This document shows, piece after piece, positions 44,001 to 51,886 of a stretch of DNA of 64,000 nt (within the stretch, counting starts at the first letter, position 1; the number at the start of each line of letters is the position of its first letter). Made by a program: the position numbers and the translations under genes. Source of the stretch: Actinomadura mexicana (GTDB taxonomy: Bacteria > Actinomycetota > Actinomycetes > Streptosporangiales > Streptosporangiaceae); NCBI RefSeq assembly GCF_900188105.1, contig NZ_FZNP01000024.1, positions 31,835-95,834 on the forward strand, given 5' to 3'. The notes beneath the pieces are model-generated. The model saw only the letters and a list, made by a program, of their open reading frames with translations, ran no database searches and was not told where the DNA came from.

Positions 44001-45019
44001 TGCTCGGCCGACGACAGCCGCGCGTACAGCGGCACGACCTCGGTCGTCCCCCGCTGCCGGGTGAAGTGCTTGGTGAGCGCGTCGGCGGTGTCGCGGATCT
44101 CCCGCTCGCCGCTGAGGAACACCAGGACGTCGCCGGGCCCCTCGCGGCCGAGCTCGTCGACCGCGTCGACGATCGCCTGGACCTGGTCGCGGTCGGGGTC
44201 GGCCGACGGGTCGTCCGGGTCGGTGACGGGGCGGTACCTGACCTCGACCGGGTAGGTGCGCCCGGACACCTCCACGATCGGCGCGTCCCCGAAGTGCGCG
44301 GAGAACCGCTCGGAGTCGATCGTCGCGGAGGTGATGACCACCTTGAGGTCGGGCCGCCGGGGCAGGATCTCCCGGACGTAGCCGAGGAGGAAGTCGATGT
44401 TCAGGCTGCGCTCGTGCGCCTCGTCGATGACGAGCGTGTCGTACTGGCGCAGCAGCCGGTCGGTCTGGATCTCGGCGAGCAGGATGCCGTCGGTCATCAG
44501 CTTCACGAGCGTGTCGTCGCTCGACCGGTCGGTGAAGCGCACCTTGTAGCCGACCGCGTCGCCGAGCTCGGTGCCGAGCTCCTCGGCGATGCGGTCGCCG
44601 ACCGTCCGCGCGGCGAGCCGCCGCGGCTGGGTGTGGCCGATGGTACCGAGCACGCCCCGGCCCAGTTCGAGGCAGATCTTGGGGATCTGGGTGGTCTTGC
44701 CGGAGCCGGTCTCGCCCGCGACGATCACGACCTGGTGGTCGCGGATCGCGGCGAGGATGTCGTCCTTCTTCTTCGACACCGGCAGCTGCGCCGGATAGGT
44801 GATCGCGGGCACGGCGAGGCGCCGCCGCTCGACCCGCCGCTCGGCGGCCTCGACGTCGGCGGCGATCTCCTCGGCGACCCTGGCCCGGCGCGCGGCGTCC
44901 CGCGTCTTCTGGGCGCCGTCGATCCTGCGGCGCAGCCGGTGCTGGTCGCGCAGCATCAACTGCGGCAGGCGCGCGCGCAGGCCGGCGAGCGGCGATTCCA
45001 CACTCGTCCCCATAACCAT
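41081..45019 (-). CDS. hrpA: ATP-dependent RNA helicase HrpA
   Basis: This 1312-residue DEAH-box helicase matches HrpA in length and layout. Motifs visible are Walker A GETGSGKTTQ (about 102-111), DEAH in LVIDEAHERS, SATI, FLSGEREIR, TNVAETSLTVPGI and QRKGRCGR. After the helicase core come the HA2/OB-fold region and a long C-terminal DUF3418-like part (HVQ-type segments such as IRWMLEELRVSLFAQQLGTR). HrpA acts in mRNA processing and ribosome-collision rescue in E. coli. Starts at 45019 and 45013 are both possible. It runs alone on the minus strand. Confidence 0.95.
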   Translation of the reverse strand: MVMGTSVESPLAGLRARLPQLMLRDQHRLRRRIDGAQKTRDAARRARVAEEIAADVEAAERRVERRRLAVPAITYPAQLPVSKKKDDILAAIRDHQVVIVAGETGSGKTTQIPKICLELGRGVLGTIGHTQPRRLAARTVGDRIAEELGTELGDAVGYKVRFTDRSSDDTLVKLMTDGILLAEIQTDRLLRQYDTLVIDEAHERSLNIDFLLGYVREILPRRPDLKVVITSATIDSERFSAHFGDAPIVEVSGRTYPVEVRYRPVTDPDDPSADPDRDQVQAIVDAVDELGREGPGDVLVFLSGEREIRDTADALTKHFTRQRGTTEVVPLYARLSSAEQHRVFQPHRGRRVVLATNVAETSLTVPGIKYVVDPGTARISRYSHRLKVQRLPIEPVSQASANQRKGRCGRVSEGVCIRLYTEEDFESRPEFTEPEILRTNLASVILQMTALGLGDIAAFPFVEPPDRRNIKAGVDLLHELGAIDPAEKDPRKRLTRLGRRLAQLPVDPRLGRMILEADRNGCVREVLIIAAALSIQDPRERPAENQQAADERHRRFADPGSDFLAYLNLWNYLREQQAELSGSAFRRMCKNEFLHYLRIREWQDLHGQLKQVAKSLGVTLNTADAPPDRIHTSLLAGLLSHIGLMDADKKDKQRRGQEYLGARGAKFAVFPGSSLFKKPPRWVMAAELVETSRLWGRINARIEPEWVEPLAQHLVKRDYSEPHWSKKQAAVMAREKVTLYGVPIVADRRVNYGAIDPALARELFIRHALVEGDWETHHRFFHDNRALLDEVEELEHRARRRDILVDDETLFDFYDARIPEDVVSGRHFDSWWKNARRADPDLLGFEKSMLINESAGGVSESDYPDVWQQGALRLRLTYQFEPGTDADGVTLHIPVQVLNQVRPAGFDWQVPGLRTELVTELIRSLPKQLRVNFVPAPDYARKILDRVAPRTEPLLDALERELTAMTSVPVAREVWDPSRLPAHLRITFRVVDAAGRALGEGTDLDELKRRLAGKVRGTLSKAASTIERSGLTAWTIGELPRTYERNQAGYDVKAYPALTDEGGTVAVRMYETEAEQRRAMWLGTRRLILLNAPSPVKLIQGRLTNQGKLALSHNPHGSVAALFDDCVTAAADRLIAEAGGPAWDEDGYGSLYDRVRADLYDATAQIVGLVERILAEAHEIDRRLRGTASLTLVPALTDVRGHLGTLVRPGFVTATGWARLPDLPRYLRALQVRLDKLPENPGRDRMLAHQVEVLTQEYDQTLRRLHPARREEEPARQIRWMLEELRVSLFAQQLGTRYPVSDKRIRKAMAQL

Positions 45020-45231
45020 CGACAAGGATAGGGTTCCAGGCCCCCCGGGCCTCACTGACCCCACAACCTTCGCACCGTAGCCGGAACACGCCGCGTGGGG
45101 CGATCCATTATCCGGCCCCTACAACGCCGTGCCGGGAGCGTGCATTCCGCCGTCCGCGGCCACATCGAGTACCTGATCCTTCACCCGAAGCCACTGCGCC
45201 GGGCCTCGTCCATCATTCATGATTGGGAGAC

Positions 45232-46653
45232 GTGGAGACCCCGATCGCCGCAGGGCGCTACCGGATCGACGGCCACCTCGGATCCGGCGGCTTCGCCTCG
45301 GTCTGGCAGGGGCACGATCCCGACCTCGACTCCCCCGTCGCGATCAAGATCCTGGCCGGGCACTGGACGCTGCGCACCGACGTGCGGGACCGGTTCGTCC
45401 AGGAGGCGCGGCTGCTGCGCCGCGCCGACTCGCACCGGCTGGTGCAGGTCTTCGACATCGGGGAGCTGCCGGACGGCCGGCCCTACTTCGTGATGACCTA
45501 CGCCGACCGCGGCACGCTGGCCGAGCGGCTCGCCGGCGGGCCGCTCCCGCCGGGCGAGGCGCTGCGCACCGCCCAGGAGATCATCCGGGGCGTGCAGGAG
45601 CTGCACGACCTCGGCATCGTGCACCGCGACGTGAAGCCGTCCAACGTGCTGCTGCGGTCGGCGCCCGGCGGCGGCGAGCGCATCATGATCGCCGATCTCG
45701 GCATCGCGCGCACCGGGGAGCACCTGTCGAGGCTGACGCTCCCCGCCGGCTCGCCCGGTTACATGGCGCCCGAGCAGACGCAGGTGGACGGCGCGCCGGA
45801 CCGCCGCGCGGACGTCTACGGGCTGGGCGCGCTGACCCACCACCTGCTGACCGGCGAGCCGCCCGCCGTGCCGCCGCGCCCGCCCGGTCAGAACCGGGCC
45901 GCGATCCCTTCCGGGGTCAGCGCGGCCGTGATGCGCGCGCTCGATCCCGACCGGGAGAAGCGCTGGGCGTCGGCGGCCGACTTCGGGGCGGCGCTGGCGC
46001 GGGCCTCCGGGGAGACGCGCACCGGCGCCCTCGCGACGAGGAGGCGCCCGCCGGGAGCGCGCCCGCGCGGCCGGCGGCGGGCGGGCGCTGCAGCCGGGGC
46101 GGCCGCCGCGGTGGCCGTGGCGGCCGTCGCGTTCGTGGGGCTCCCCCACCAGGGCGACGGCGGCGGCACGGCGCCGCAAGAGCGGAACCGGCAGTGGCTG
46201 CGGGCGGGATCCGACGTCCCCGCCCGCTACCGGGACCTGATCGTCCAGGCCGGGACGTGGTGCGAGCTGCGCGGGCTGAGCCCGACGCTGATCGCGGCGA
46301 TGCTGAAGGCGGAGAGCGGCTTCGACCCGCACCTGTCCGACCCGGCGCGCGACGAGTACGGCATCGCCCGGTGGACTCCGCACGTGCTGGCGTTCTGGCA
46401 GCCGGGCGGGCTCGACAACCCCGAGCCGAGGCCAGCCCGGATCACGCCGGAGCTGTCGATCCCCGCGATGGGCCGGTTCCTGTGCTACTGGGGAAAGGAC
46501 CTGAAGAACCTCCCGGGCGACCCGGCGCTGAACCTCGCCGCCGCCTACCGCACTTCGGCCACGACGGTCATCAAGACGGGCGGTGTTCCGGCCAGGGTCC
46601 GGCCCTACACCGAGAAGGTGCGCCGGTACATGGACGGCTACCGTCCCCAGTGA
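45232..46653 (+). CDS. Receptor-like Ser/Thr kinase with extracellular lytic-transglycosylase-like domain
   Basis: This protein of about 473 residues starts with a Hanks-type kinase domain (1-265): GSGGFASVWQG, VAIKIL, HRDVKPSNVLL, ADLGIAR in place of DFG, and SPGYMAPEQ. A basic linker and one transmembrane helix follow (AGAAAGAAAAVAVAAVAFVG, about 283-305). The extracellular part (about 325-470) has the SLT lysozyme-like pattern: YRDLIVQAGTWCELRGLSPT, LIAAMLKAESGFDPHLSDPA with the catalytic-type Glu, YGIARWTPHVLAFW, and a C-terminal YTEKVRRYMDG. It may sense or cut peptidoglycan and signal inwards. TTG 45223 is an alternative start. Confidence 0.85.
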   Translation: METPIAAGRYRIDGHLGSGGFASVWQGHDPDLDSPVAIKILAGHWTLRTDVRDRFVQEARLLRRADSHRLVQVFDIGELPDGRPYFVMTYADRGTLAERLAGGPLPPGEALRTAQEIIRGVQELHDLGIVHRDVKPSNVLLRSAPGGGERIMIADLGIARTGEHLSRLTLPAGSPGYMAPEQTQVDGAPDRRADVYGLGALTHHLLTGEPPAVPPRPPGQNRAAIPSGVSAAVMRALDPDREKRWASAADFGAALARASGETRTGALATRRRPPGARPRGRRRAGAAAGAAAAVAVAAVAFVGLPHQGDGGGTAPQERNRQWLRAGSDVPARYRDLIVQAGTWCELRGLSPTLIAAMLKAESGFDPHLSDPARDEYGIARWTPHVLAFWQPGGLDNPEPRPARITPELSIPAMGRFLCYWGKDLKNLPGDPALNLAAAYRTSATTVIKTGGVPARVRPYTEKVRRYMDGYRPQ

Positions 46654-46667
46654 GGCGCGGGCGCCGG

Positions 46668-47576
46668 TCAGCCCGCTCCGTACACCGGTTCTGGGGCGGG
46701 GGCCTTCGCCAGGAGGTCCTCGACGACCGCCCCGACCTCGGCCGGGTCCCACCTCGCGCCCTTGTCCGCGACCGGGCCGTGGCGGAAGGCGTCCATCACG
46801 CAGATCCTCCCTCCCTCGGCCTCGAAGATTCGCCCGGTGACGTCCCGCGACTGCGCGGAGCCGAGCCAGACGACGAGCGGCGAGACGTTCTCGGGCGCCA
46901 TGGCGTCGAACTCGCCCTCGGCGGGGGCGGCCATCGTCTGCGCGAAGACCTCCTCGGTCATCCGGGTGCGGGCGGCGGGCGCGATGGCGTTGACCGTCAC
47001 GCCGTACCGGCCGAGCTCGGCGGACGCCACGAGCGTCAGCCCGACGATGCCCGCCTTCGCGGCGGAGTAGTTGCCCTGGCCGACGCTGCCGAGCAGCCCG
47101 GCGCCGGAGGAGGTGTTGACGACGCGCGCGTCCACGGCGCGGCCGGCCTTGCTCTCGGCCCGCCAGTACCGCCCGGCGTGCTTGAGCGGCAGGAAGTGCC
47201 CCTTGAGGTGCACGCGCATGACGGCGTCCCACTCGTCCTCGCCGAGGTTGACCAGCATCCGGTCGCGCAGGAACCCGGCGTTGTTGACCAGGGTGTCCAG
47301 CCGCCCGAACGCGCCGGTCGCCGCGGCGACCAGCGCGGCGGCGCCCTCGTCGGTGGCGATGTCGTCGGTGCTGGCGACCGCCCGCCCGCCGAGCGCCTCG
47401 ATCTCCCGTACGACGTCGTGGGCGGGGCCCTCGGAGGCGTCGCCGGTGCCGTCGCGCGCGACGCCGAGGTCGTTGACGACGACGAGGGCGCCCTGCCGGG
47501 CGAACTCCAGCGCGTGCGCGCGGCCGAGGCCGCGTCCGGCGCCGGTGACGGCGACCACCCGGTCCTTGCAGATCAT
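46668..47576 (-). CDS. SDR family oxidoreductase, Rv3548c-like
   Basis: This 302-residue short-chain dehydrogenase has the cofactor motif VTGAGRGLGRAHALEFA, LVNNAGFLRDRML, catalytic Ser in NTSSGAGLLGSVGQ and YSAAKAG. It resembles the (3R)-hydroxyacyl-CoA dehydrogenase-like SDRs linked to steroid side-chain or ring catabolism. Its start overlaps the stop of the next SDR gene (ATGA), with AGGAGG as binding site. Two SDR genes divergent from echA20-ipdABC repeat the order Rv3548c-Rv3549c/echA20-ipdABC of Mycobacterium tuberculosis. The precise substrate is an inference from that synteny. Confidence 0.85.
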   Translation of the reverse strand: MICKDRVVAVTGAGRGLGRAHALEFARQGALVVVNDLGVARDGTGDASEGPAHDVVREIEALGGRAVASTDDIATDEGAAALVAAATGAFGRLDTLVNNAGFLRDRMLVNLGEDEWDAVMRVHLKGHFLPLKHAGRYWRAESKAGRAVDARVVNTSSGAGLLGSVGQGNYSAAKAGIVGLTLVASAELGRYGVTVNAIAPAARTRMTEEVFAQTMAAPAEGEFDAMAPENVSPLVVWLGSAQSRDVTGRIFEAEGGRICVMDAFRHGPVADKGARWDPAEVGAVVEDLLAKAPAPEPVYGAG

Positions 47577-48346
47577 CGCGTTTCCTCCTTGTTGACGGTG
47601 GCGGCGTCCAGGAAGGCGGGGCGCTCTCCCCCGCCGTGCACCTGCATCGACGAGCCGGTCACGTAGGACGCCAGGTCGGACGCCAGGAACACGCAGGCGG
47701 CGCCGATGTCGTAGGGGTCGGCGAGGCGGCCGAGCGGGACGGTCCTCGCCACCGCCGCGACGCCGTCCTCGTCCCCGTAGTGCAGGTGCGCCAGCTCGGT
47801 GCGGACCATGCCGAGGATCAGCGTGTTGACCCGGATGTGCGGCGCCCACTCGACGGCCAGGGACTGGGTGAGGTTGTGCAGCCCCGCCTTGGCGGCGCCG
47901 TAGGCGGCGGTGCCCGGCGACGGGCGCACCCCGCTCACGCTGCCGATGTTGATGACCGAGCCGCCCCCGGCCCGCATGATCAGCGGCTGCAGCGCGCGGG
48001 CCATGATCAGCGGCGCCGTCAGGTTCAGTTCCATGATCTTGACGTGGGTGCGCAGGGCGCCGTCGGCCACCGGCAGGTACGGGGCGCCGCCCGCGTTGTT
48101 GACGAGCACGTCCACGCGGTCGAGGCCGTCCGCGAAGGCCTGCACGGCGTCCGGGTCGCGCACGTCCAGCGAGGCGAACCGGGCGGTCCGGCCGCCGGCC
48201 TCGGGCACCGTGTCCGGCTCGCGGCGGGCGACCGCGACCACGGCGGCGCCGGCCTCCAGGAACGCGCGGCTGATCCCGGCACCCACCCCCCGCACGCCCC
48301 CCGTCACCACGACGGTCCTGCCCTCCAGGTCGAGCGTCAGCGACAT
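47573..48346 (-). CDS. SDR family oxidoreductase, Rv3549c-like
   Basis: This 257-residue SDR has VVTGGVRGVGAGISRAFLEA, LVNNAGGAPYLP, the Ser in INIGSVSGVRPSPG, and YGAAKAGLHNLTQSLAVEWA. C-terminal SSMQVHGGGERP is typical of the steroid-cluster SDRs. It is the first gene of the minus-strand pair and starts 111 nt from the divergent echA20-like start. The shared promoter region holds the candidate operator at 48431. Confidence 0.85.
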   Translation of the reverse strand: MSLTLDLEGRTVVVTGGVRGVGAGISRAFLEAGAAVVAVARREPDTVPEAGGRTARFASLDVRDPDAVQAFADGLDRVDVLVNNAGGAPYLPVADGALRTHVKIMELNLTAPLIMARALQPLIMRAGGGSVINIGSVSGVRPSPGTAAYGAAKAGLHNLTQSLAVEWAPHIRVNTLILGMVRTELAHLHYGDEDGVAAVARTVPLGRLADPYDIGAACVFLASDLASYVTGSSMQVHGGGERPAFLDAATVNKEETR

Positions 48347-48430
48347 GCCGCCTCCGCCTGCGAGTGACCTGCCGCCTCCGGCTCCGATGACATTCCGCCT
48401 CCTCCGTACGGCTCTGCTACCGTCTGTTCT

Positions 48431-48440
48431 AACAAATGTT
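48431..48440. promoter_or_regulatory. Candidate operator between SDR pair and ipd operon
   Basis: The sequence CTAACAAATGTTTGG holds AACA-AA-TGTT (48431-48440), and just before it TGTT-CT-AACA (48425-48434) overlaps. It is AT-rich against the background and lies 17 nt before the echA20 start. It differs from the mycobacterial KstR2 site (CAAG-2-CTTG core), so another TetR-type regulator may act here. Confidence 0.45.
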
Positions 48441-48457
48441 TGGTGGAAAGGTAGCGC

Positions 48458-49204
48458 ATGGGAGTCTCCACCACGACCCTGGACGGGGTCGCCGAGATCG
48501 TCGTGGACGCGCCGCCGGTCAACGCCCTGACCGTCGCGGGCTGGTACGAGCTGGCCGACGCGGTGCTCGCGGCGGGCCGCGACCCCGGGGTCGGCGCCGT
48601 CGTGCTCCGCGCCGAGGGCCGGGGCTTCAACGCGGGCGTCGACATCAAGGAGATGCAGAACACCGAGGGCCACGCAGCGCTGGTCGGCGCCAACCGCGGC
48701 TGCTTCGCGGCGTTCGCCGCCGTCTACGACTGCGAGGTCCCGGTCGTGGCCGCGGTGCACGGCTTCTGCCTCGGCGGCGGCGTCGGCCTCGCCGGCAACG
48801 CCGACATCGTGATCGCCTCGCGGGACGCCTACTTCGGCCTGCCCGAGGTGGACCGGGGCGCGCTCGGCGCCGCCACCCACCTGGCCCGGCTCGTCCCGCA
48901 GCACCTGATGCGGGCGATGGTCTACACGTGCCGCAACGTCACGGCCGAGGAGCTGCACCACCACGGCTCGGTGCTGGAGGTCGTCCCGGCCGGGGAGCTG
49001 CGCGCCAAGGCGATCGAGGTCGCCACGGGCATCGCCGCCAAGGACCGGTACGTGATCCGGCGCGCCAAGGAGTCGCTCAACGGCATCGACCCGGTCGACG
49101 TCAGGCGCAGCTACCGCTACGAGCAGGGCTTCACTTACGAGCTGAACCTCGTCGGCGCGGGCGACGAGCACCGCGACGCCTTCGTCGCCAAGGGGGCCCG
49201 ATGA
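48458..49204 (+). CDS. echA20: Enoyl-CoA hydratase-family ring hydrolase, EchA20-like
   Basis: This 248-residue crotonase-fold protein is the first gene of the ipd operon. Marks are AEGRGFNAGVDIKEMQ (oxyanion hole), HGFCLGGGVGLAGNADIVIA, and YFGLPEVDRGALGAATHLAR. In M. tuberculosis EchA20 opens the D ring of HIEC-CoA in cholesterol breakdown. The position beside ipdA, ipdB and ipdC supports the same role here. GGAAAGG precedes the ATG. The stop overlaps ipdA by 4 nt. Confidence 0.88.
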   Translation: MGVSTTTLDGVAEIVVDAPPVNALTVAGWYELADAVLAAGRDPGVGAVVLRAEGRGFNAGVDIKEMQNTEGHAALVGANRGCFAAFAAVYDCEVPVVAAVHGFCLGGGVGLAGNADIVIASRDAYFGLPEVDRGALGAATHLARLVPQHLMRAMVYTCRNVTAEELHHHGSVLEVVPAGELRAKAIEVATGIAAKDRYVIRRAKESLNGIDPVDVRRSYRYEQGFTYELNLVGAGDEHRDAFVAKGAR

Positions 49205-50064
49205 GTTCCAAGGTGATGTCCGTCGAGGAGATCGCGGGGTCGCTGGAGAGCGGCATGACGATCGGCATCGGCGGCTGGGGCTCGCGGCGCAAGCCGATGG
49301 CGCTGGTCCGGGCGATCCTGCGCTCCCCCGTCACCGACCTCACCGTCGTCGCCTACGGGGGGCCGGACGTGGGGCTGCTGTGCGCGGCGGGCAAGGTCCG
49401 CCGGCTCGTCACCGCGTTCGTGACGATGGACTCGATCCCGCTGGAGCCGCACTTCCGGCAGGCGCGCCAGTCCGGGGCCATCGAGCTGACCGAGTACGAC
49501 GAGGGCATGTTCATGTTCGGGCTGTACGCGGCGGCGCACCGGCTGCCGTTCCTGCCCACCCCGGTCGGCCTCGGCTCCGACGTGATGAAGGTCAACCCGG
49601 AGCTGCGGACGGTCCGGTCGCCCTACGAGGACGGGCAGGAGCTCGTCGCCGTCCCCGCGCTGCGCATGGACGCGGCGCTGGTGCACATGAACCGCGCCGA
49701 CGCGCGCGGCAACGCCCAGTACCTCGGCCCCGACCCGTACATGGACGACCTGTTCGCCAAGGCGGCCGACCGGACGTACGTGTCGTGCGAGCGGCTCGTC
49801 GACACCGCCGCCTTCGCCAAGGAGGGGCCGGTGCAGTCGCTGCTGATCAGCCGGTCGCAGGTGGCGGGAGTGGTGGAGACGCCGAACGGAGCCCACTTCA
49901 CCGACTGCCTGCCCGACTTCGGGCGGGACGAGGCGTTCCAGAGGCTGTACGCGCAGTCGGCGGCCGATCCGGACAAGTGGTCGGCCTTCAGCGAACGGTT
50001 CCTGTCCGGCGACGAGGCCGCCTACCAGGACGCGGTCCGGGTCTGGCGGGAGGAGGCGCGATGA
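49201..50064 (+). CDS. ipdA: COCHEA-CoA hydrolase subunit IpdA
   Basis: This 287-residue protein has the class I CoA-transferase alpha fold: MSVEEIAGSLESGMTIGIGG, GWGSRRKPMALVRAILRSP, and DGQELVAVPALRMDAALVHM. IpdA and IpdB form a heterotetramer that, in mycobacteria and Rhodococcus, hydrolyses the C ring of COCHEA-CoA rather than transferring CoA. Synteny and tight overlap (ATGA at both ends) support that assignment. The product chain then enters beta-oxidation. Confidence 0.92.
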   Translation: MSSKVMSVEEIAGSLESGMTIGIGGWGSRRKPMALVRAILRSPVTDLTVVAYGGPDVGLLCAAGKVRRLVTAFVTMDSIPLEPHFRQARQSGAIELTEYDEGMFMFGLYAAAHRLPFLPTPVGLGSDVMKVNPELRTVRSPYEDGQELVAVPALRMDAALVHMNRADARGNAQYLGPDPYMDDLFAKAADRTYVSCERLVDTAAFAKEGPVQSLLISRSQVAGVVETPNGAHFTDCLPDFGRDEAFQRLYAQSAADPDKWSAFSERFLSGDEAAYQDAVRVWREEAR

Positions 50065-50792
50065 GCGAGGCGACCAGGGCCGAGGTGTGCGCGGCCGCGT
50101 GCGCGGACCTGTTCCGGGGAGACGGGGAGATCGTCGCGGCGGCGGTGGCCGGGTTCGTCCCCATGCTGGGATCCCGGCTGGCGCGCGCGACGTTCGCGCC
50201 CGACCTGCTGACCACCGACGGCGGGCCGTCGCTGAGCGCCGAGCCCGTCCCGCTCGGCGCGCAGGCCGGGACGGTCGAGGGCTGGCTGCCCTTCCGCGAC
50301 CATCTGTGGCTCGTCCTGAACGGGCGGCGGCACGTGGTGATGGGGCCGAGCCAGATCGACGCGCACGGCAACACCAACATCTCGTGCATCGGCGACTGGA
50401 AGCAGCCCTCGCGGCAGCTCCTCGGGGTGCGCGGCGGACCGGGCAACACGCTGCTGAACACGACGAGCTACTGGGTGCCGAAGCACTCGACGCGCGTCTT
50501 CACCGAGAAGGTCGACATGGTGAGCGGCGTCGGCTGGGACCGCGGCGCGTACGAGATCCGCGCCGTGGTGACCAACCTGGCCGTGCTCGACTTCGCCACC
50601 CCCGAAAGACGGATGCGGCTGCGCTCGGTCCATCCCGGCGTGCGCGTCGAGGACGTGCTCGCGGCGACCGGCTTCGAGCTCGCCGTCCCGGACGAGGTGC
50701 CCGAGACGCGGCCGCCGGACGCCGGGGAACTGCGGATCATGCGTGAGGTCCTCGATCCGAAGGGCCTGCGGGAGCGCGAGGTCCCCGCATGA
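50061..50792 (+). CDS. ipdB: COCHEA-CoA hydrolase subunit IpdB
   Basis: This 243-residue protein is the beta partner of IpdA, with VVMGPSQIDAHGNTNISCIG, and GNTLLNTTSYWVPKHSTRVF, typical of the beta-subunit branch. It overlaps ipdA and ipdC by 4 nt each, so the three are translationally coupled. The C-terminal segment (PDAGELRIMREVLDPKGLRE) is the usual end of IpdB. Confidence 0.92.
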   Translation: MSEATRAEVCAAACADLFRGDGEIVAAAVAGFVPMLGSRLARATFAPDLLTTDGGPSLSAEPVPLGAQAGTVEGWLPFRDHLWLVLNGRRHVVMGPSQIDAHGNTNISCIGDWKQPSRQLLGVRGGPGNTLLNTTSYWVPKHSTRVFTEKVDMVSGVGWDRGAYEIRAVVTNLAVLDFATPERRMRLRSVHPGVRVEDVLAATGFELAVPDEVPETRPPDAGELRIMREVLDPKGLREREVPA

Positions 50793-51886
50793 GCGAGGCG
50801 AACGCCGGCCAGGTGCTCGACACTCCGCTGACCCGCCTGACGGGGGTGCGGCACCCGGTCGTGCAGACGGGCATGGGGTGGGTGGCCGGGCCGCGGCTCG
50901 TCACGGCCGTGGCGAACGCGGGCGGGCTCGGCGTGCTGGCGTCTGCGACGATGACGCTCGACCAGCTCGCGGAGGCGATCCGCGAGGTCAGGGACCGCAC
51001 GGACGCCCCGTTCGGCGTCAACCTGCGGGCCGACGCCGGGGACGCGGGCGACCGCATCGACCTGCTCATCAAGGAGGGCGTGAAGGTCGCCTCGTTCGCG
51101 CTCGCGCCCAGGCGGGAACTGATCGCCCAACTGAAGGACGCCGGGCTCGTGGTGATCCCCTCGGTCGGCGCGCGGCGGCACGCGGAGAAGGTCGCGGGCT
51201 GGGGGGCGGACGCCGTCCTGGTGCAGGGCGGCGAGGGCGGCGGGCACACCGGCCCCGTCGCCACCACGCTGCTGCTCCCCCAGGTCGTGGACGCCGTCGA
51301 CATCCCGGTGATCGCGGCCGGCGGCTTCTTCGACGGGCGCGGCCTCGCCGCCGCGCTCGCCTACGGCGCTGCGGGCGTCGCGATGGGCACCCGGTTCCTG
51401 CTGACGTCCGACAGCTCGGTGCCGGACGCGGTCAAGCAGGTCTACCTCCGGACAGGCGAGACCGTGGTGACGCGGCAGGTGGACGGCATGCCGCACCGCG
51501 TGCTGCGCAGCGGGCTGGTCGACGCGCTGGAGGACTCCGGCCGCATCGGCGGGCTGGTCCGGGCGCTGCGCAACGGCGCGCGGTTCAAGAAGCTGTCCGG
51601 CATGTCGTGGCGGGAGATGATCGCCGATGGGAAGGCGATGAAGCACGGCAAGGACCTGTCGTGGTCGCAGGTCCTGATGGCCGCCAATACGCCCATGCTG
51701 CTGAAGGCCGCCATGGTGGACGGCCGGCCCGATCTCGGCGTGATGGCGTCCGGGCAGGTCGTCAGCGTGATCGACGACCTGCCGGACTGCGCCGGCCTGA
51801 TCGGCTCGATCGTGCGGGAGGCGGCCGAGGCCATCGCCGCGCAGCAGTCGTACCTGGCGGGCGGGCAGGGCCCCGAACCGGGCTAG
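50789..51886 (+). CDS. ipdC: Flavin-dependent reductase IpdC (nitronate monooxygenase family)
   Basis: This 365-residue flavoprotein has the NMO/2-nitropropane-dioxygenase barrel: GVRHPVVQTGMGWVAGPRLV, GVNLRADAGDAG, GADAVLVQGGEGGGHTGPV and IPVIAAGGFFDGRGLAAALA. In steroid degraders IpdC acts on the 5-OH-HIC-CoA side of the HIP pathway, forming the unsaturated substrate (HIEC-CoA) for EchA20. It ends the operon, and its stop overlaps that of a convergent TetR gene by 4 nt. Confidence 0.92.
   Translation: MSEANAGQVLDTPLTRLTGVRHPVVQTGMGWVAGPRLVTAVANAGGLGVLASATMTLDQLAEAIREVRDRTDAPFGVNLRADAGDAGDRIDLLIKEGVKVASFALAPRRELIAQLKDAGLVVIPSVGARRHAEKVAGWGADAVLVQGGEGGGHTGPVATTLLLPQVVDAVDIPVIAAGGFFDGRGLAAALAYGAAGVAMGTRFLLTSDSSVPDAVKQVYLRTGETVVTRQVDGMPHRVLRSGLVDALEDSGRIGGLVRALRNGARFKKLSGMSWREMIADGKAMKHGKDLSWSQVLMAANTPMLLKAAMVDGRPDLGVMASGQVVSVIDDLPDCAGLIGSIVREAAEAIAAQQSYLAGGQGPEPG

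Noticed and set aside
39762..45089. Very long open frames (over 1000 codons) across 39762-45089 minus, 40211-45031 plus and 59163-62690 plus
   Set aside because: They are antisense or out-of-frame shadows of hrpA, pip, the acyl-CoA dehydrogenase and glpK. Their composition is Arg/Pro/Gly/Asp-rich without any domain, while the real frames carry full family motifs.
49201..50792. Ordinary CoA-transferase pair (for example 3-oxoacid CoA-transferase)
   Set aside because: The operon with echA20 and ipdC and the divergent SDR pair identify IpdA/IpdB, which are ring hydrolases in studied steroid degraders.
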